64,000 nt of DNA from contig NZ_JFCQ01000029.1 of assembly GCF_000738265.1 (NCBI RefSeq), positions 1-64,000 on the forward strand, given 5' to 3'. Below are positions 43,574-52,110 of this stretch, piece by piece. Numbering within the stretch: the first letter of the stretch is position 1; each line of letters begins with the position of its first letter. The stretch comes from Corynebacterium jeikeium. GTDB taxonomy: Bacteria; Actinomycetota; Actinomycetes; Mycobacteriales; Mycobacteriaceae. Position numbers and translations under genes: made by a program. Below the pieces are notes generated by a model. It worked only from the letters and a program-made list of their open reading frames with translations. It made no database searches and was not told where the DNA came from.

Positions 43574-45889
43574 ATGGCATTTGACTGGTTCTGGAAGGCA
43601 ATGGGATCTTCCCCGAAGAAGAATCAGAAGAAAAGCCGGGCCGTGGTCGCTCAGGCCGACTCGTCGCGCTACTCGGGGCTAAGCGATGAGGAGCTTCGCG
43701 ACGCCGCCTCGGACGTCGTCACCAAACAATCCACTAGCGAGGATGGCCACCATTTCGGCGGGCAGGTAGACGACGCTCCAGCGTTGCTGGGCATTCTCCG
43801 CGAGGTAGCCAGCCGCACCCTGAACATGGAGCCCTTCGACGTGCAGATGCAGGGCACCTACCGCCTGCTGCACGGCGACGTGGTGGAGATGGCCACCGGT
43901 GAGGGCAAGACCCTGGCCGGCGCGATGGCCGCCGTGGGCTTCGCACTGCAGGGCAAGCGCGTACACGTCATCACGGTGAACAGCTACCTGGCCGGTCGCG
44001 ATAACGACTGGATGGGCCCGATGTTCGACTTCTTCGGCCTGTCCCACGGCGCGATCAACGAGGACCTGACCGCGGACCAGCGGCGCGAGGTCTACTCCCG
44101 CGACGTAATCTTCGGCGCCATCAACGAGCTTGGCTTTGACGTGCTGCGCGACCAGCTGATTACCCGCCGCTCCGACCAGGTGCGCACCCCGGCAGACGTT
44201 GCCGTGATCGACGAGGCAGACTCGGTGATGGTCGACGAGGCCCTGGTGCCGCTGGTTTTGGCCGGTTCCGAACCAGGCCCCGCGCCCGCAGGCCGCATTA
44301 CCGACCTGGTCAAGCGGATGGAGGAAGACAAGCACTTCCACATCTCCGAGGATCACCGCAATGTCTTCCTCACCGATGAGGGTGCGGAGTTCGTGGAGAA
44401 GGAGCTTGACGTAGATTCCCTCTATGAGGATGAGGGCGAGCTGTTGGTGCAGGTGAACGTTGCCCTGCACGCCGAACACCTCTTGATCCGCGACGTGCAC
44501 TACATCGTGCGCGAGGGCAAGGTTGCTCTTATTGACGGCTCCCGTGGACGCGTCGCCGAACTGCAGCGCTGGCCCGACGGCCTGCAGGCCGCAGTGGAGG
44601 CCAAGGAGGGCCTGGACGTCACCGACGGCGGTCGCATCCTCGACCAGGTCACGATCCAGGCACTGGTCGGCATGTACCCCGAAGTGTGCGGCATGACCGG
44701 CACCGCGCTGGCCGCGGGCGACCAGCTGCGCCAGTTCTACAACTTGCAGGTCTCCGTGATCGAGCCGAACGTGCCGAACGTCCGCTTCGACGAGGCCGAC
44801 CGGGTGTATGTCTCCGCCGCCGAGCGCAACGACGCGGTGGTCAAGCACATCATCGAAGTTCAGAAGACCGGTCAGCCGCAGCTGGTGGGAACCCAGGACG
44901 TCGCGGAATCCGAAGAGCTGGCCGAGGCTTTGCAGTCTGCCGGCGTGGAATGCTCCGTGCTGAACGCGAAGAACCACGAGGCCGAAGCGGCCGTTGTCGC
45001 CGAGGCCGGTCGGCCGGGTCGCGTAACCGTCTCCACGCAGATGGCCGGACGCGGCACGGACATCAAGCTGGGTGGTACCGACGAAGCAGAGCACGACGAG
45101 GTCGTGGAGACCGGCGGCCTGCATGTCGTCGGCGTGGGGCGCTTCCGTTCCCAGCGCCTGGATAACCAGCTCCGCGGCCGCGCGGGCCGCCAGGGCGACC
45201 CGGGCAGCTCTGTGTTCTTTGTCTCCTTGGAAGACGACGTGGTCGCCATCGGCGGAGCAGGGGAGGAGCTGCAGGCTCAGCCTGAGGACGACGGCCTGCT
45301 GCCGCAGAAGAAGGTTCTGCAGTTCGTGGACCATTGCCAGCGCGTGACCGAAGGCCAGATGCTGGATATCCATGCCACCACGTGGAAGTACAACAAGCTC
45401 ATCAAGGATCAGCGGGACATCGTCAACGACCGTCGCGACACCTTGCTGGATACCGCCGCAGCCTGGGATGACTTGAGCTACCACAATGTCGACCGGGCCG
45501 CGGAGCTCAAGAAGCAGGGCATCAGCGAGGAAGTACTAGAGCAGGCCGCCCGCGAGATCATGCTTTTCCACCTGGATAACGAGTGGTCGGAGCACCTGGC
45601 CTACCTTGACGACGTGCGCGAGTCGATCCACCTGCGCGCCATCGCCCGCGAATCGCCGATCGACGAGTTCCACCGCATGTCGATCGCAGCTTTCGGCGAG
45701 TTGGCCGAGCGCGCGGTGGAAAAGGCCCGCCAGACTTTTGACGAGGTCGAGATCACCGCAGACGGCGCTCAACTGGGCGACCTGGGCCTGCATAAGCCCA
45801 GCGCAACGTGGACTTACATGGTGAACGACAACCCGCTGTCCTCCTCCGGGGGGTCTGTGATGGGATCTATCGTTCAGATGTTCCGCTAA
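43574..45889 (+). CDS. secA2: Accessory preprotein translocase ATPase SecA2
   Basis: ATG 43574 follows CGAAGGG and gives 771 aa, the normal actinobacterial SecA2 length; the frame further upstream is non-coding. Walker A is in VEMATGEGKTLAGAMAA near residue 105, the DEAD-type Walker B in VAVIDEADSVMVDEALVP near 211, and motif VI in VGRFRSQRLDNQLRGRAGRQ near 519. The C-terminal linker and zinc-binding tail of SecA1 are missing, which is typical of SecA2. The protein powers export of a subset of proteins through SecYEG. The next genes are odhI/garA, ftsR, DUF151 and merR, the standard order in corynebacteria. Confidence 0.93.
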   Translation: MAFDWFWKAMGSSPKKNQKKSRAVVAQADSSRYSGLSDEELRDAASDVVTKQSTSEDGHHFGGQVDDAPALLGILREVASRTLNMEPFDVQMQGTYRLLHGDVVEMATGEGKTLAGAMAAVGFALQGKRVHVITVNSYLAGRDNDWMGPMFDFFGLSHGAINEDLTADQRREVYSRDVIFGAINELGFDVLRDQLITRRSDQVRTPADVAVIDEADSVMVDEALVPLVLAGSEPGPAPAGRITDLVKRMEEDKHFHISEDHRNVFLTDEGAEFVEKELDVDSLYEDEGELLVQVNVALHAEHLLIRDVHYIVREGKVALIDGSRGRVAELQRWPDGLQAAVEAKEGLDVTDGGRILDQVTIQALVGMYPEVCGMTGTALAAGDQLRQFYNLQVSVIEPNVPNVRFDEADRVYVSAAERNDAVVKHIIEVQKTGQPQLVGTQDVAESEELAEALQSAGVECSVLNAKNHEAEAAVVAEAGRPGRVTVSTQMAGRGTDIKLGGTDEAEHDEVVETGGLHVVGVGRFRSQRLDNQLRGRAGRQGDPGSSVFFVSLEDDVVAIGGAGEELQAQPEDDGLLPQKKVLQFVDHCQRVTEGQMLDIHATTWKYNKLIKDQRDIVNDRRDTLLDTAAAWDDLSYHNVDRAAELKKQGISEEVLEQAAREIMLFHLDNEWSEHLAYLDDVRESIHLRAIARESPIDEFHRMSIAAFGELAERAVEKARQTFDEVEITADGAQLGDLGLHKPSATWTYMVNDNPLSSSGGSVMGSIVQMFR

Positions 45890-45960
45890 CTGCTTTAGGG
45901 TATTGTTAGACGTATTGTTAAAGCCGAACCGATTAGTTCGAATGAGAGGACTTTAAAGCC

Positions 45961-46395
45961 ATGAGCGATAACACCGGAGTGCCGGAGGCATCTGTCGAGA
46001 CCACGTCGGTCTTCCGCGCAGACCTTCTAAAGGAGATGGAATCTGGTTCTCAGCACGATGCCTCTCCCGCCGGTGTGGAGGGTCTTCCCGAGGGCTCCGC
46101 GCTGCTGGTCGTGAAGCGTGGCCCGAACGCTGGCTCCCGCTTCCTGCTGGATCAGGAGACCACCGCGGCTGGCCGCCACCCCGACAGCGACATCTTCTTG
46201 GATGATGTCACCGTTTCCCGCCGTCACGCAGAGTTCCGCCGCAATGGCGACCAGTACGAGGTAGTCGACGTCGGATCCCTGAACGGAACCTACGTTAACC
46301 GTGAGCCGAAGAACTCCTCCGTTCTGTCTAACGGCGACGAGATTCAGATCGGCAAGTTCCGCCTGGTGTTCCTAAACGGTTCGAAGGAAGCCTAA
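45961..46395 (+). CDS. odhI: FHA-domain inhibitor of 2-oxoglutarate dehydrogenase (OdhI/GarA)
   Basis: The 144-aa product has the phosphorylation motif ETTSVFRADLLKEME with Thr14 and Thr15, the known targets of PknG and PknA/B in OdhI and GarA. The FHA domain (about 48-140) shows AGRHPDSDIFLDDVTVSRRH and VGSLNGTYVNR. Unphosphorylated OdhI binds and inhibits the E1 subunit of 2-oxoglutarate dehydrogenase, steering carbon to glutamate. It is separated from secA2 by 71 nt containing a short GAAC/GTTC hairpin. ftsR follows after 6 nt. Confidence 0.95.
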   Translation: MSDNTGVPEASVETTSVFRADLLKEMESGSQHDASPAGVEGLPEGSALLVVKRGPNAGSRFLLDQETTAAGRHPDSDIFLDDVTVSRRHAEFRRNGDQYEVVDVGSLNGTYVNREPKNSSVLSNGDEIQIGKFRLVFLNGSKEA

Positions 46396-46401
46396 AGAAA
46401 A

Positions 46402-47139
46402 GTGAGCGCACAGAGAAGCCACGCTAGCGCTCCCGTCCCTTCCTCCGCCCCAGCCGGTGCGGTTCTTCCCACCTCGTCCATCGGCGACGTGCTGAAGCAG
46501 TTGAAGCCGGACTTCCCGGACGTCACCGTCTCGAAGATCCGCTTCCTGGAATCCGAAGGGCTGGTTAGCCCACGCCGTTCGCAGAGCGGCTACCGGCGCT
46601 TTTCGCCAGAGGATATTTCGCGACTGCGTTACATCCTTACCCTGCAGAGGGACGAGTACCTGCCGCTGAAGGTTATCCGCCAGCGCCTGGAGGCAATGGA
46701 TTCCGGCAAGGTCACCCCTGTGACCGCTGCCCGCAAGTCCGCCCCCGGCGCCATTTCCGCCGAACAGATGCGCGCTGCCCAGTCCCGCCGACTGACCCGC
46801 GCGGATGTCACGGCGCGTGCTAACGTGCAGGATTCCTTCACCGGCGCACTCATCCGCATGGGGCTGATCACTGCTGACCCGGCCGGTTTCTACTCGGTCG
46901 ACGATGTGGAGATCGTACAGATCGCGCAGAACCTGACCGACCACGGGCTGGATAATCGCCACCTGAAGTCGCTGCTGACCATCGCGAACCGCCAGCTGGA
47001 CATGGTGTCCCGCATCGCCGACCCGCTGGCTCACGGTCGCGACGAGAACGCAAAGCAGCGCTCCGCCGAAACCGCCCGCGAGATGTCCGCGCTGATCATC
47101 TCCCTCAACACCGCTCTGGTGAAGGGCAACCTTGGATAA
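46402..47139 (+). CDS. ftsR: MerR-family regulator FtsR
   Basis: The 245-aa product has an N-terminal low-complexity stretch of about 25 residues, then a MerR-type winged HTH (VSKIRFLESEGLVSPRRSQS, then GYRRFSPEDISRLRYILTLQ) and a C-terminal helical region (HLKSLLTIANRQLDMVSRIA). In C. glutamicum the gene at this position, downstream of odhI, encodes FtsR, an activator of ftsZ. The GTG start is 6 nt after the odhI stop. Its own stop overlaps the TTG of the DUF151 gene, so the three are co-expressed. Confidence 0.9.
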   Translation: MSAQRSHASAPVPSSAPAGAVLPTSSIGDVLKQLKPDFPDVTVSKIRFLESEGLVSPRRSQSGYRRFSPEDISRLRYILTLQRDEYLPLKVIRQRLEAMDSGKVTPVTAARKSAPGAISAEQMRAAQSRRLTRADVTARANVQDSFTGALIRMGLITADPAGFYSVDDVEIVQIAQNLTDHGLDNRHLKSLLTIANRQLDMVSRIADPLAHGRDENAKQRSAETAREMSALIISLNTALVKGNLG

Positions 47140-47725
47140 CGGCAAAGGCACTGAGGTTGTCTTCCTCGGCCGCGCGGTCGCCAGCGCCCTTGGCTGCGGC
47201 AGTTCGGTGGCTGACTGCCTTATCTTTATGACGCCCCAACGCACCCACATCCTGCCGATCTGGGTAGAACCCACGGTGGATCTGGGCGGGCGCCCCACGG
47301 ATGCCGAGGTACTGGCGAATATCCTCAAAAACGACGAGGCGCGCGACCCCTGGTTTGCCCGCATTGCGACCAACTCCCGCGGTCAGATGACCGCCGGCCT
47401 GGTGCTGGAGGAGGGGGAGTCTGAACGCTACATCGACCTCCGTCCTTCCACCCTGGAACCTCTGTGGCACGCGGGTGTGCTCTTCGACGTGCGGGTGGCT
47501 CCGGGAGTGGAAAGCGCACTGATCCGCGTGAACCCCGCCTGGGTGGAAGAGCTGGAAGCGAAGCTCAAGCAGGTCGACGAGGATGGCGACCAGGTGGACT
47601 TCCTTCTCGACTGGGATCCGGCGGAGATGGGCTTCAGTGCCAGCGACAACGCAGACTCCGATTTCCAACAGATGTGGGAAGGCCTGGGTCTATCCAGCGA
47701 CCTCGACGACTGGTTGAAAGAATGA
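47132..47725 (+). CDS. DUF151 / bifunctional nuclease-domain protein (Rv1829-like)
   Basis: The 197-aa product matches the DUF151 fold: FLGRAVASALGCGSSVADCL, THILPIWVEPTVDLGG, LANILKNDEARDPWF, and the closing SERYIDLRPSTLEPLWHAGV. Characterised relatives are described as nucleases in some bacteria and stress factors in others; no activity can be assigned here. The last 40 residues are acidic. The TTG start (47132) overlaps the ftsR stop. The mycobacterial Rv1829 lies between the same two MerR genes. Confidence 0.82.
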   Translation: MDNGKGTEVVFLGRAVASALGCGSSVADCLIFMTPQRTHILPIWVEPTVDLGGRPTDAEVLANILKNDEARDPWFARIATNSRGQMTAGLVLEEGESERYIDLRPSTLEPLWHAGVLFDVRVAPGVESALIRVNPAWVEELEAKLKQVDEDGDQVDFLLDWDPAEMGFSASDNADSDFQQMWEGLGLSSDLDDWLKE

Positions 47726-47754
47726 CACGCGTGTTGTTAAACGTGTGATTTTTG
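47726..47754 (+). terminator. Terminator after the odhI-ftsR-DUF151 operon
   Basis: CACGCGT (47726-47732) pairs with ACGTGTG (47741-47747) in a 7-bp stem with one wobble and an 8-nt loop, followed by ATTTTTG. It overlaps the end of the DUF151 gene region and precedes the second merR promoter. Confidence 0.7.
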
Positions 47755-47851
47755 TGACTCGTGTTAAAGTAATTCTCGGCTAGCGGTTGACTATGCCGCG
47801 AACCGGTCTAATCTTTAGAAGAGAATTGAAATTACACCAGGAGTCTTTCCC

Positions 47852-48364
47852 ATGCAGGATGCCCTTTTCGACGTCCATGGCCCCGATGACGAGGTCGGCT
47901 ACCGTGTGCCGATCGCCTGTCAGGTAGCCGGCATCACTTACCGCCAGCTGGATTACTGGGCACGCACCAAGCTGGTGCAGCCGAGCATCCGCAACGCCGC
48001 GGGCTCAGGCTCCCAGCGCCTGTACTCCTTCCGCGACATTCTGGTGCTGAAGATCGTCAAGGGCCTGCTGGATACGGGCATCTCCCTGCAGAACATCCGC
48101 AAGGCGGTAGAAAAGCTGGAGAACCTGGGCGTCGACGACCTCGCCGGCATCACCCTCGTCTCCGACGGTCACACCGTCTACGAATGCCGCTCCTCCGAGG
48201 AAGTCATCGACCTCCTCAACGGTGGCCAGGGCGTATTCGGCATCGCTGTCCCGGGTCTGATGAAGGAACTCACCGGCACGATTACTTCCTTCCCCTCTGA
48301 GAAGGTCGTCCAAGACGCAGCCATCGACGAGCTCGCCGAGCGCCGTCGCCGCCGCATGGCTTAG
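47852..48364 (+). CDS. MerR-family transcriptional regulator (Rv1830-like)
   Basis: The 170-aa product has a MerR HTH beginning VPIACQVAGITYRQLDYWAR near residue 18, with LYSFRDILVLKIVKGLLDTG near 55 and the helix ISLQNIRKAVEKLENLGVDD. The remaining C-terminal domain is specific to the actinobacterial Rv1830 group, implicated in control of cell division genes in mycobacteria. It has its own promoter region (126 nt, with TTAAAGTAAT-type sequence) and an AGGAG ribosome site. Confidence 0.88.
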   Translation: MQDALFDVHGPDDEVGYRVPIACQVAGITYRQLDYWARTKLVQPSIRNAAGSGSQRLYSFRDILVLKIVKGLLDTGISLQNIRKAVEKLENLGVDDLAGITLVSDGHTVYECRSSEEVIDLLNGGQGVFGIAVPGLMKELTGTITSFPSEKVVQDAAIDELAERRRRRMA

Positions 48365-48366
48365 AC

Positions 48367-48870
48367 CTAGAACTGCCTTAAGAAAGCTCCCCGCGCCCGC
48401 TGATCCAACTCGGGCAGTGGCTTGTCCCGCAACTGTGGGGCCAACACACCATTTTTCTCTTCTCCGATCTCCACCTTGGAGACCGCCAAGGCTTCGTCGG
48501 CCTTCTGCCGATCCGCCGGCTGCCACAGCGCGGCGCCCGGCTGACCGCCCTCACCCCACGCCTTGTACACGGCAATGGCCTCCGTATCCGGTTTCTCTAC
48601 CGCCTCCGCCTTTAAACAGTGGTCCAACTGGACCTCGTTGGCCTCGTTAAACTCGTCGACCTTCGGCTGCAATCCAGCGGTATCCGCAGCCCACACCTGC
48701 ACCACGAAATCCCCCTGCGGGCATTCCGGCGCCGCCAGCTGATCCTGGTTGTTGCGCGCCAGCACGATCCACCCGACCACCATCACTGCGATCACAATCA
48801 CTGCCGCCAGCGCAGCCCAGATCCATCCGGCGATCCGATAGTTCTGCTTCCCGCTTGTGTGACGTGCCAC
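48367..48870 (-). CDS. Membrane-anchored exported protein of unknown function
   Basis: I start at GTG 48870, which has GGGAGGA nine bases upstream; the longer frame to 49017 overlaps the next gene and has no ribosome site. The 167-aa product has one transmembrane anchor (IAGWIWAALAAVIVIAVMVV, about residues 13-32). An exported domain follows with two cysteines (PECPQGDFVVQVWAADTAGL and QLDHCLKAEAV) and the segment GGQPGAALWQPADRQKADEA. The segment QVWAADTAGLQPKVDEFNE resembles the beginning of extracellular solute-binding proteins, but the domain is far too short. No family name can be given safely. Confidence 0.7.
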   Translation of the reverse strand: MARHTSGKQNYRIAGWIWAALAAVIVIAVMVVGWIVLARNNQDQLAAPECPQGDFVVQVWAADTAGLQPKVDEFNEANEVQLDHCLKAEAVEKPDTEAIAVYKAWGEGGQPGAALWQPADRQKADEALAVSKVEIGEEKNGVLAPQLRDKPLPELDQRARGAFLRQF

Positions 48871-48893
48871 GATTGAATCCTCCCGGTAGTTTT

Positions 48894-49733
48894 CTATCCA
48901 GTGTAGGCCAGCAGTTGCTTGCGCAGGCGCTGCCCGCGATCCATCAGCCCCTTTTGTCGCTGCACGTACTCCGCCCGTCCCGCGGCCGTTTCGATCCGCA
49001 CGGGCTCGAACCCCCATTCGTGCAGGTCATAGGGCGATGCCTCCATATCTAGCCGCCGTACGTCGCATGCCAGCTCGAAGCTATCCAGCCATACCTCGCC
49101 GGGCACCAGCGGCCCCAGCTTCGTCGCCCATTTGTATAGATCCATGGTGGCGTGCAGGCAGCCCGGCTGTTCCAACTGGGGCTGCGCGTCGCGTGTTGGG
49201 GTGTGGGCGTTGCGGGGCGCGGCGGCGTCCGTAAAAAAGCGATAAGCGTCGAAGTGCGTGCACTTCAACTGCGAGGCCTCAACAACCTCGTCGGTACCGG
49301 CCGCACCCAGCCGCAAAGGCTCGGGGTGGCGTGGCGTGTCCTTGTAGACCATCGCCCACTCGTGCAGCCCGAAACAGCCGAGCACGGGCGGGTGCCGGTA
49401 CGTTGCCTCCAGCAGACGCGCGATATAGCGCACCGTCTTGCCCCGCGCTGCCAGGTGCCGCTCCACGTCGAGGGTCCACACATCGCCGCGGCGCACGTAG
49501 TGGTCCTTGTAGTGAGGCAGGTCGTCGTTGCCGTCCCACACCACACCCTTATTGACGCCCGGATGCCAGTGGCTCAACTTCCCAGGGGTAGTGGGGTAGT
49601 AGGTGAACATGAAATCCCACACCGGGTGCCGTTCACCCTCCGCGCGGCGCTGACGGTGCCCCTCGGTTAGGCGCAGTACGCGTTCCCGGTGGGCGGCCTG
49701 TCTATCGCGCCAGTCGTGGAGTACCTCAGTCAT
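48894..49733 (-). CDS. Conserved actinobacterial protein, often labelled 3-methyladenine DNA glycosylase
   Basis: The 279-aa product contains HPVWDFMFTYYPTTPGKLSH, WHPGVNKGVVW, a CFGLHEWAMVY motif, CTHFDAYRFFT and GCLHATMDLYKWA. Proteins with this pattern are common in actinobacteria and are usually labelled as 3-methyladenine DNA glycosylases, but I see no helix-hairpin-helix motif that would support the activity. The His/Trp/Asp-rich conserved motifs suggest a metal-binding or hydrolytic enzyme. Its ATG overlaps the end of the CNNM gene by 8 bases, so it is last in a CNNM-CNNM operon. Confidence 0.7.
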   Translation of the reverse strand: MTEVLHDWRDRQAAHRERVLRLTEGHRQRRAEGERHPVWDFMFTYYPTTPGKLSHWHPGVNKGVVWDGNDDLPHYKDHYVRRGDVWTLDVERHLAARGKTVRYIARLLEATYRHPPVLGCFGLHEWAMVYKDTPRHPEPLRLGAAGTDEVVEASQLKCTHFDAYRFFTDAAAPRNAHTPTRDAQPQLEQPGCLHATMDLYKWATKLGPLVPGEVWLDSFELACDVRRLDMEASPYDLHEWGFEPVRIETAAGRAEYVQRQKGLMDRGQRLRKQLLAYTG

Positions 49734-50769
49734 GGGTCCAGTCGCGGACGGTGCCGACGAGTTCCTCGATGATGTCCTCCAGCGTGATCATGCCGATGAT
49801 CTGCCCATTGGTGCCTTCCACCGCGGCGATGTGGCTAGAGGTGCGCCGCATGTTGCGCATGGCGACGTCGAAGCTGGAGCCGGACTTTACCCGCAGCAGT
49901 GGGCGAATGTCCGTGGTGTCTAGCTGCCCGTTGGGCTCCACCAGATTGTCCAGCACATCCTTGACGTGTACGTAGCCGATCCACTTGCCGTTCTTGTCGG
50001 TGACGGGGAAGCGGGAGTACCCGGTTTCCTGCACCGCCTTTTCCACGGCCGCGACCTGCATGCGCGGGCCTTCCTGCAGGATGCAGTGCACGTCGGCGAG
50101 GGGAATCAGCACCTCGTCCAGCGTGCGGCGGGAAGATCCCAGCGCCTTGTTCAACCGGGTGGCTTCCTCGGGGGCGATGAGCCCCTCGGAGCGGGAATCC
50201 TGGATCATGCTGGCCAGCTCGGACGGGGAGACGGTGGAGTCCAGCTCGTCCTTCTGTTCCACGCCCATCAGCTTCAGCGTCTGGCGAGCGATCCAGTTCA
50301 GCAGCTGCATGATCGGGTTCGTGACCTTCACGAACAGCAGGTGCAGGGGCACCACGAACGTCGCCACGGTCTCCGGCCCGGCCAGAGCAATGTTCTTCGG
50401 CACCATCTCGCCCAGGATGATGTGCAGCATCGTCACCAGCAGCAGGGAGATCGTGAAACCGACCGGGTGCAACAACTCCGGCGGCATTCCCAGTGCCTCG
50501 AAGGGAGCCTCGATCAGGTGCGCGATCGCGGGTTCGCCGACCTTACCCAGCAGCAGGGAAGCGATGGTGATGCCGAACTGCGCGCCCGCCAGCATGATCG
50601 ACAGGTGCTCCGCGGCATACTGCACCCGCTCGGCGCGCTTGTTGCCCGCGGCGATCAAGGAATCCAGGCGATCCTTGCGCGAGGAAATCAGTGCGAACTC
50701 CACCGCCACGAAGTACCCGTTGAGTGCCAGCAGGAAGACGGCGAGAACTATGGCCCAAATGTCACTCAT
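49726..50769 (-). CDS. CNNM/HlyC-type transporter with CBS domains (first-length variant)
   Basis: The 347-aa product has the CNNM (DUF21) membrane domain of four helices (ALNGYFVAVEFALISSRKDR near the start, LAGAQFGITIASLLLGKVGE near 60) and a CBS pair (about 215-335, FPVTDKNGKWIGYVHVKDVL and IIGMITLEDIIEELVG). It lacks the C-terminal CorC_HlyC domain carried by its neighbour. The family is linked to magnesium and cobalt efflux. Its ATG shares one base with the stop of the upstream paralogue (TAATG), so they are translationally coupled and may form a heterodimer. Confidence 0.9.
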   Translation of the reverse strand: MSDIWAIVLAVFLLALNGYFVAVEFALISSRKDRLDSLIAAGNKRAERVQYAAEHLSIMLAGAQFGITIASLLLGKVGEPAIAHLIEAPFEALGMPPELLHPVGFTISLLLVTMLHIILGEMVPKNIALAGPETVATFVVPLHLLFVKVTNPIMQLLNWIARQTLKLMGVEQKDELDSTVSPSELASMIQDSRSEGLIAPEEATRLNKALGSSRRTLDEVLIPLADVHCILQEGPRMQVAAVEKAVQETGYSRFPVTDKNGKWIGYVHVKDVLDNLVEPNGQLDTTDIRPLLRVKSGSSFDVAMRNMRRTSSHIAAVEGTNGQIIGMITLEDIIEELVGTVRDWTHD

Positions 50770-52094
50770 TAGTTTGCCTCTTCCTCGGTCAGCGGTCGCA
50801 GCAGGACTCTATCCACGCGGCGGTTATCCATCTCCTTGACCGTGGCGCGCCAGCCGTCGGGCAGCAGCACCTCGTCACCTTCGGCGGGGATGCGACCCAG
50901 CGTGGCCATGATCAACCCGCCGAGCGTGTCATAGTCGCCTTCTGGCGCGGTGTATCCCACTGCATCCGGCAGTTCGTCGGTGCGCACCAGCCCGGAAACC
51001 TCCCAGCTGGTGCCCGCCTTGCGGACCTCCTTGTCCTCTTCCGCGTCGTCGTGCTCGTCCCACACCTCGCCCAGGATCTCCTCGACCACGTCTTCGATGG
51101 TCACGATTCCGGCGGTGCCGCCGTATTCGTCCACAACCATCACCAGCTGTGAGCCCGCGGCCCGCACCCGGTTCAGCACGTCATCGCCACTCAAGGAATC
51201 CGGCACCGAGGGCACGGCCTTCATCAATTTATCCAGCGTGGTGGTGGGGCGTGCCTCGTGGGAAATGGTCAGCGCGTCCTTTACGTGCACCACGCCCGCG
51301 GTATCGTCCAGATCGCCGCGCGTCACGGGGAAGCGCGAGTGGCCGGTCTCTAACGCCAGCTCGATCAGATCCTGCGCGGTGTCCTCGACAGTCAGAGATT
51401 CGACGGTCGAACGGGGTGTCATCACATCCTCTGCTGAGGCGTCACTAAACCGCAGCGACAGGTCCAGAATCCGCGCCTTCGACTCAGTGAATCCACCGTT
51501 GCCCGTTGAGTTACGCACCAGCGCCGATAGTTCTTCGGCCGATCGTGCGGACGCCAACTCGTCCGCCGGCTCAATCCCCAGCCTCCGCACAATCGCGTTG
51601 GCCATTGCGTTCATCCCGTTGATGAACCACTTCAGCGCCACGTTGAAGGCCCACACCGGCCGGATTGTCGTCCGAGCGGTATCCAGCGGATTGGTGATCG
51701 CCAGGTTCTTCGGTACCAGCTCGCCGAAGACCATCGACAGCACCGTCGCCACGATCAGTGACAGCACCAGCGCGATAGGCATTGCGACGGCTTCGCTCAG
51801 CCCTATTAGCTCCAGCAGCGGGTTGAAGAATTTCGCCAGGATCGGCTCCGCCAGATAGCCGGTGGCCAAGGTGGTGATCGTGATGCCCAGCTGCGCCCCG
51901 GACAGCAGGAAGGACAGCTGCCCGTGCGCCCTTTGCACCAGCTTCGCAGTGCCGTCGCCCTTGGTGCGGGCGTGCTCGTCGATGGTGGAGCGCTCCAGCC
52001 CCGTCATCGCGAACTCCACGGCCACGAACAGGCCCGTAGCGCCTGTCAGCAGCACAAATAGCACTAGCCCGATTATGGAAAGCAGTATTTCCAC
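50769..52094 (-). CDS. CNNM/HlyC-type transporter with CBS and CorC domains
   Basis: The 441-aa product has an N-terminal CNNM membrane domain (ATGLFVAVEFAMTGLERSTI near 20, LSGAQLGITITTLATGYLAE near 65). A CBS pair follows (about 215-335, FPVTRGDLDDTAGVVHVKDA and VVDEYGGTAGIVTIEDVVEE), then a C-terminal CorC_HlyC domain (about 350-435, DTLGGLIMATLGRIPAEGDE). It is a paralogue of the downstream gene. The family is called hemolysin in older annotation but is best regarded as a magnesium or divalent-cation transporter. Confidence 0.91.
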   Translation of the reverse strand: MEILLSIIGLVLFVLLTGATGLFVAVEFAMTGLERSTIDEHARTKGDGTAKLVQRAHGQLSFLLSGAQLGITITTLATGYLAEPILAKFFNPLLELIGLSEAVAMPIALVLSLIVATVLSMVFGELVPKNLAITNPLDTARTTIRPVWAFNVALKWFINGMNAMANAIVRRLGIEPADELASARSAEELSALVRNSTGNGGFTESKARILDLSLRFSDASAEDVMTPRSTVESLTVEDTAQDLIELALETGHSRFPVTRGDLDDTAGVVHVKDALTISHEARPTTTLDKLMKAVPSVPDSLSGDDVLNRVRAAGSQLVMVVDEYGGTAGIVTIEDVVEEILGEVWDEHDDAEEDKEVRKAGTSWEVSGLVRTDELPDAVGYTAPEGDYDTLGGLIMATLGRIPAEGDEVLLPDGWRATVKEMDNRRVDRVLLRPLTEEEAN

Positions 52095-52110
52095 TTGAGT
52101 AATTCGACTC

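Noticed and set aside
43679-45484. 601-aa open frame on the minus strand opposite secA2
   Set aside because: It is the antisense shadow of a well-conserved GC-rich gene, is dominated by His, Val, Gln and Leu of antisense type, and shows no family motif or ribosome site.
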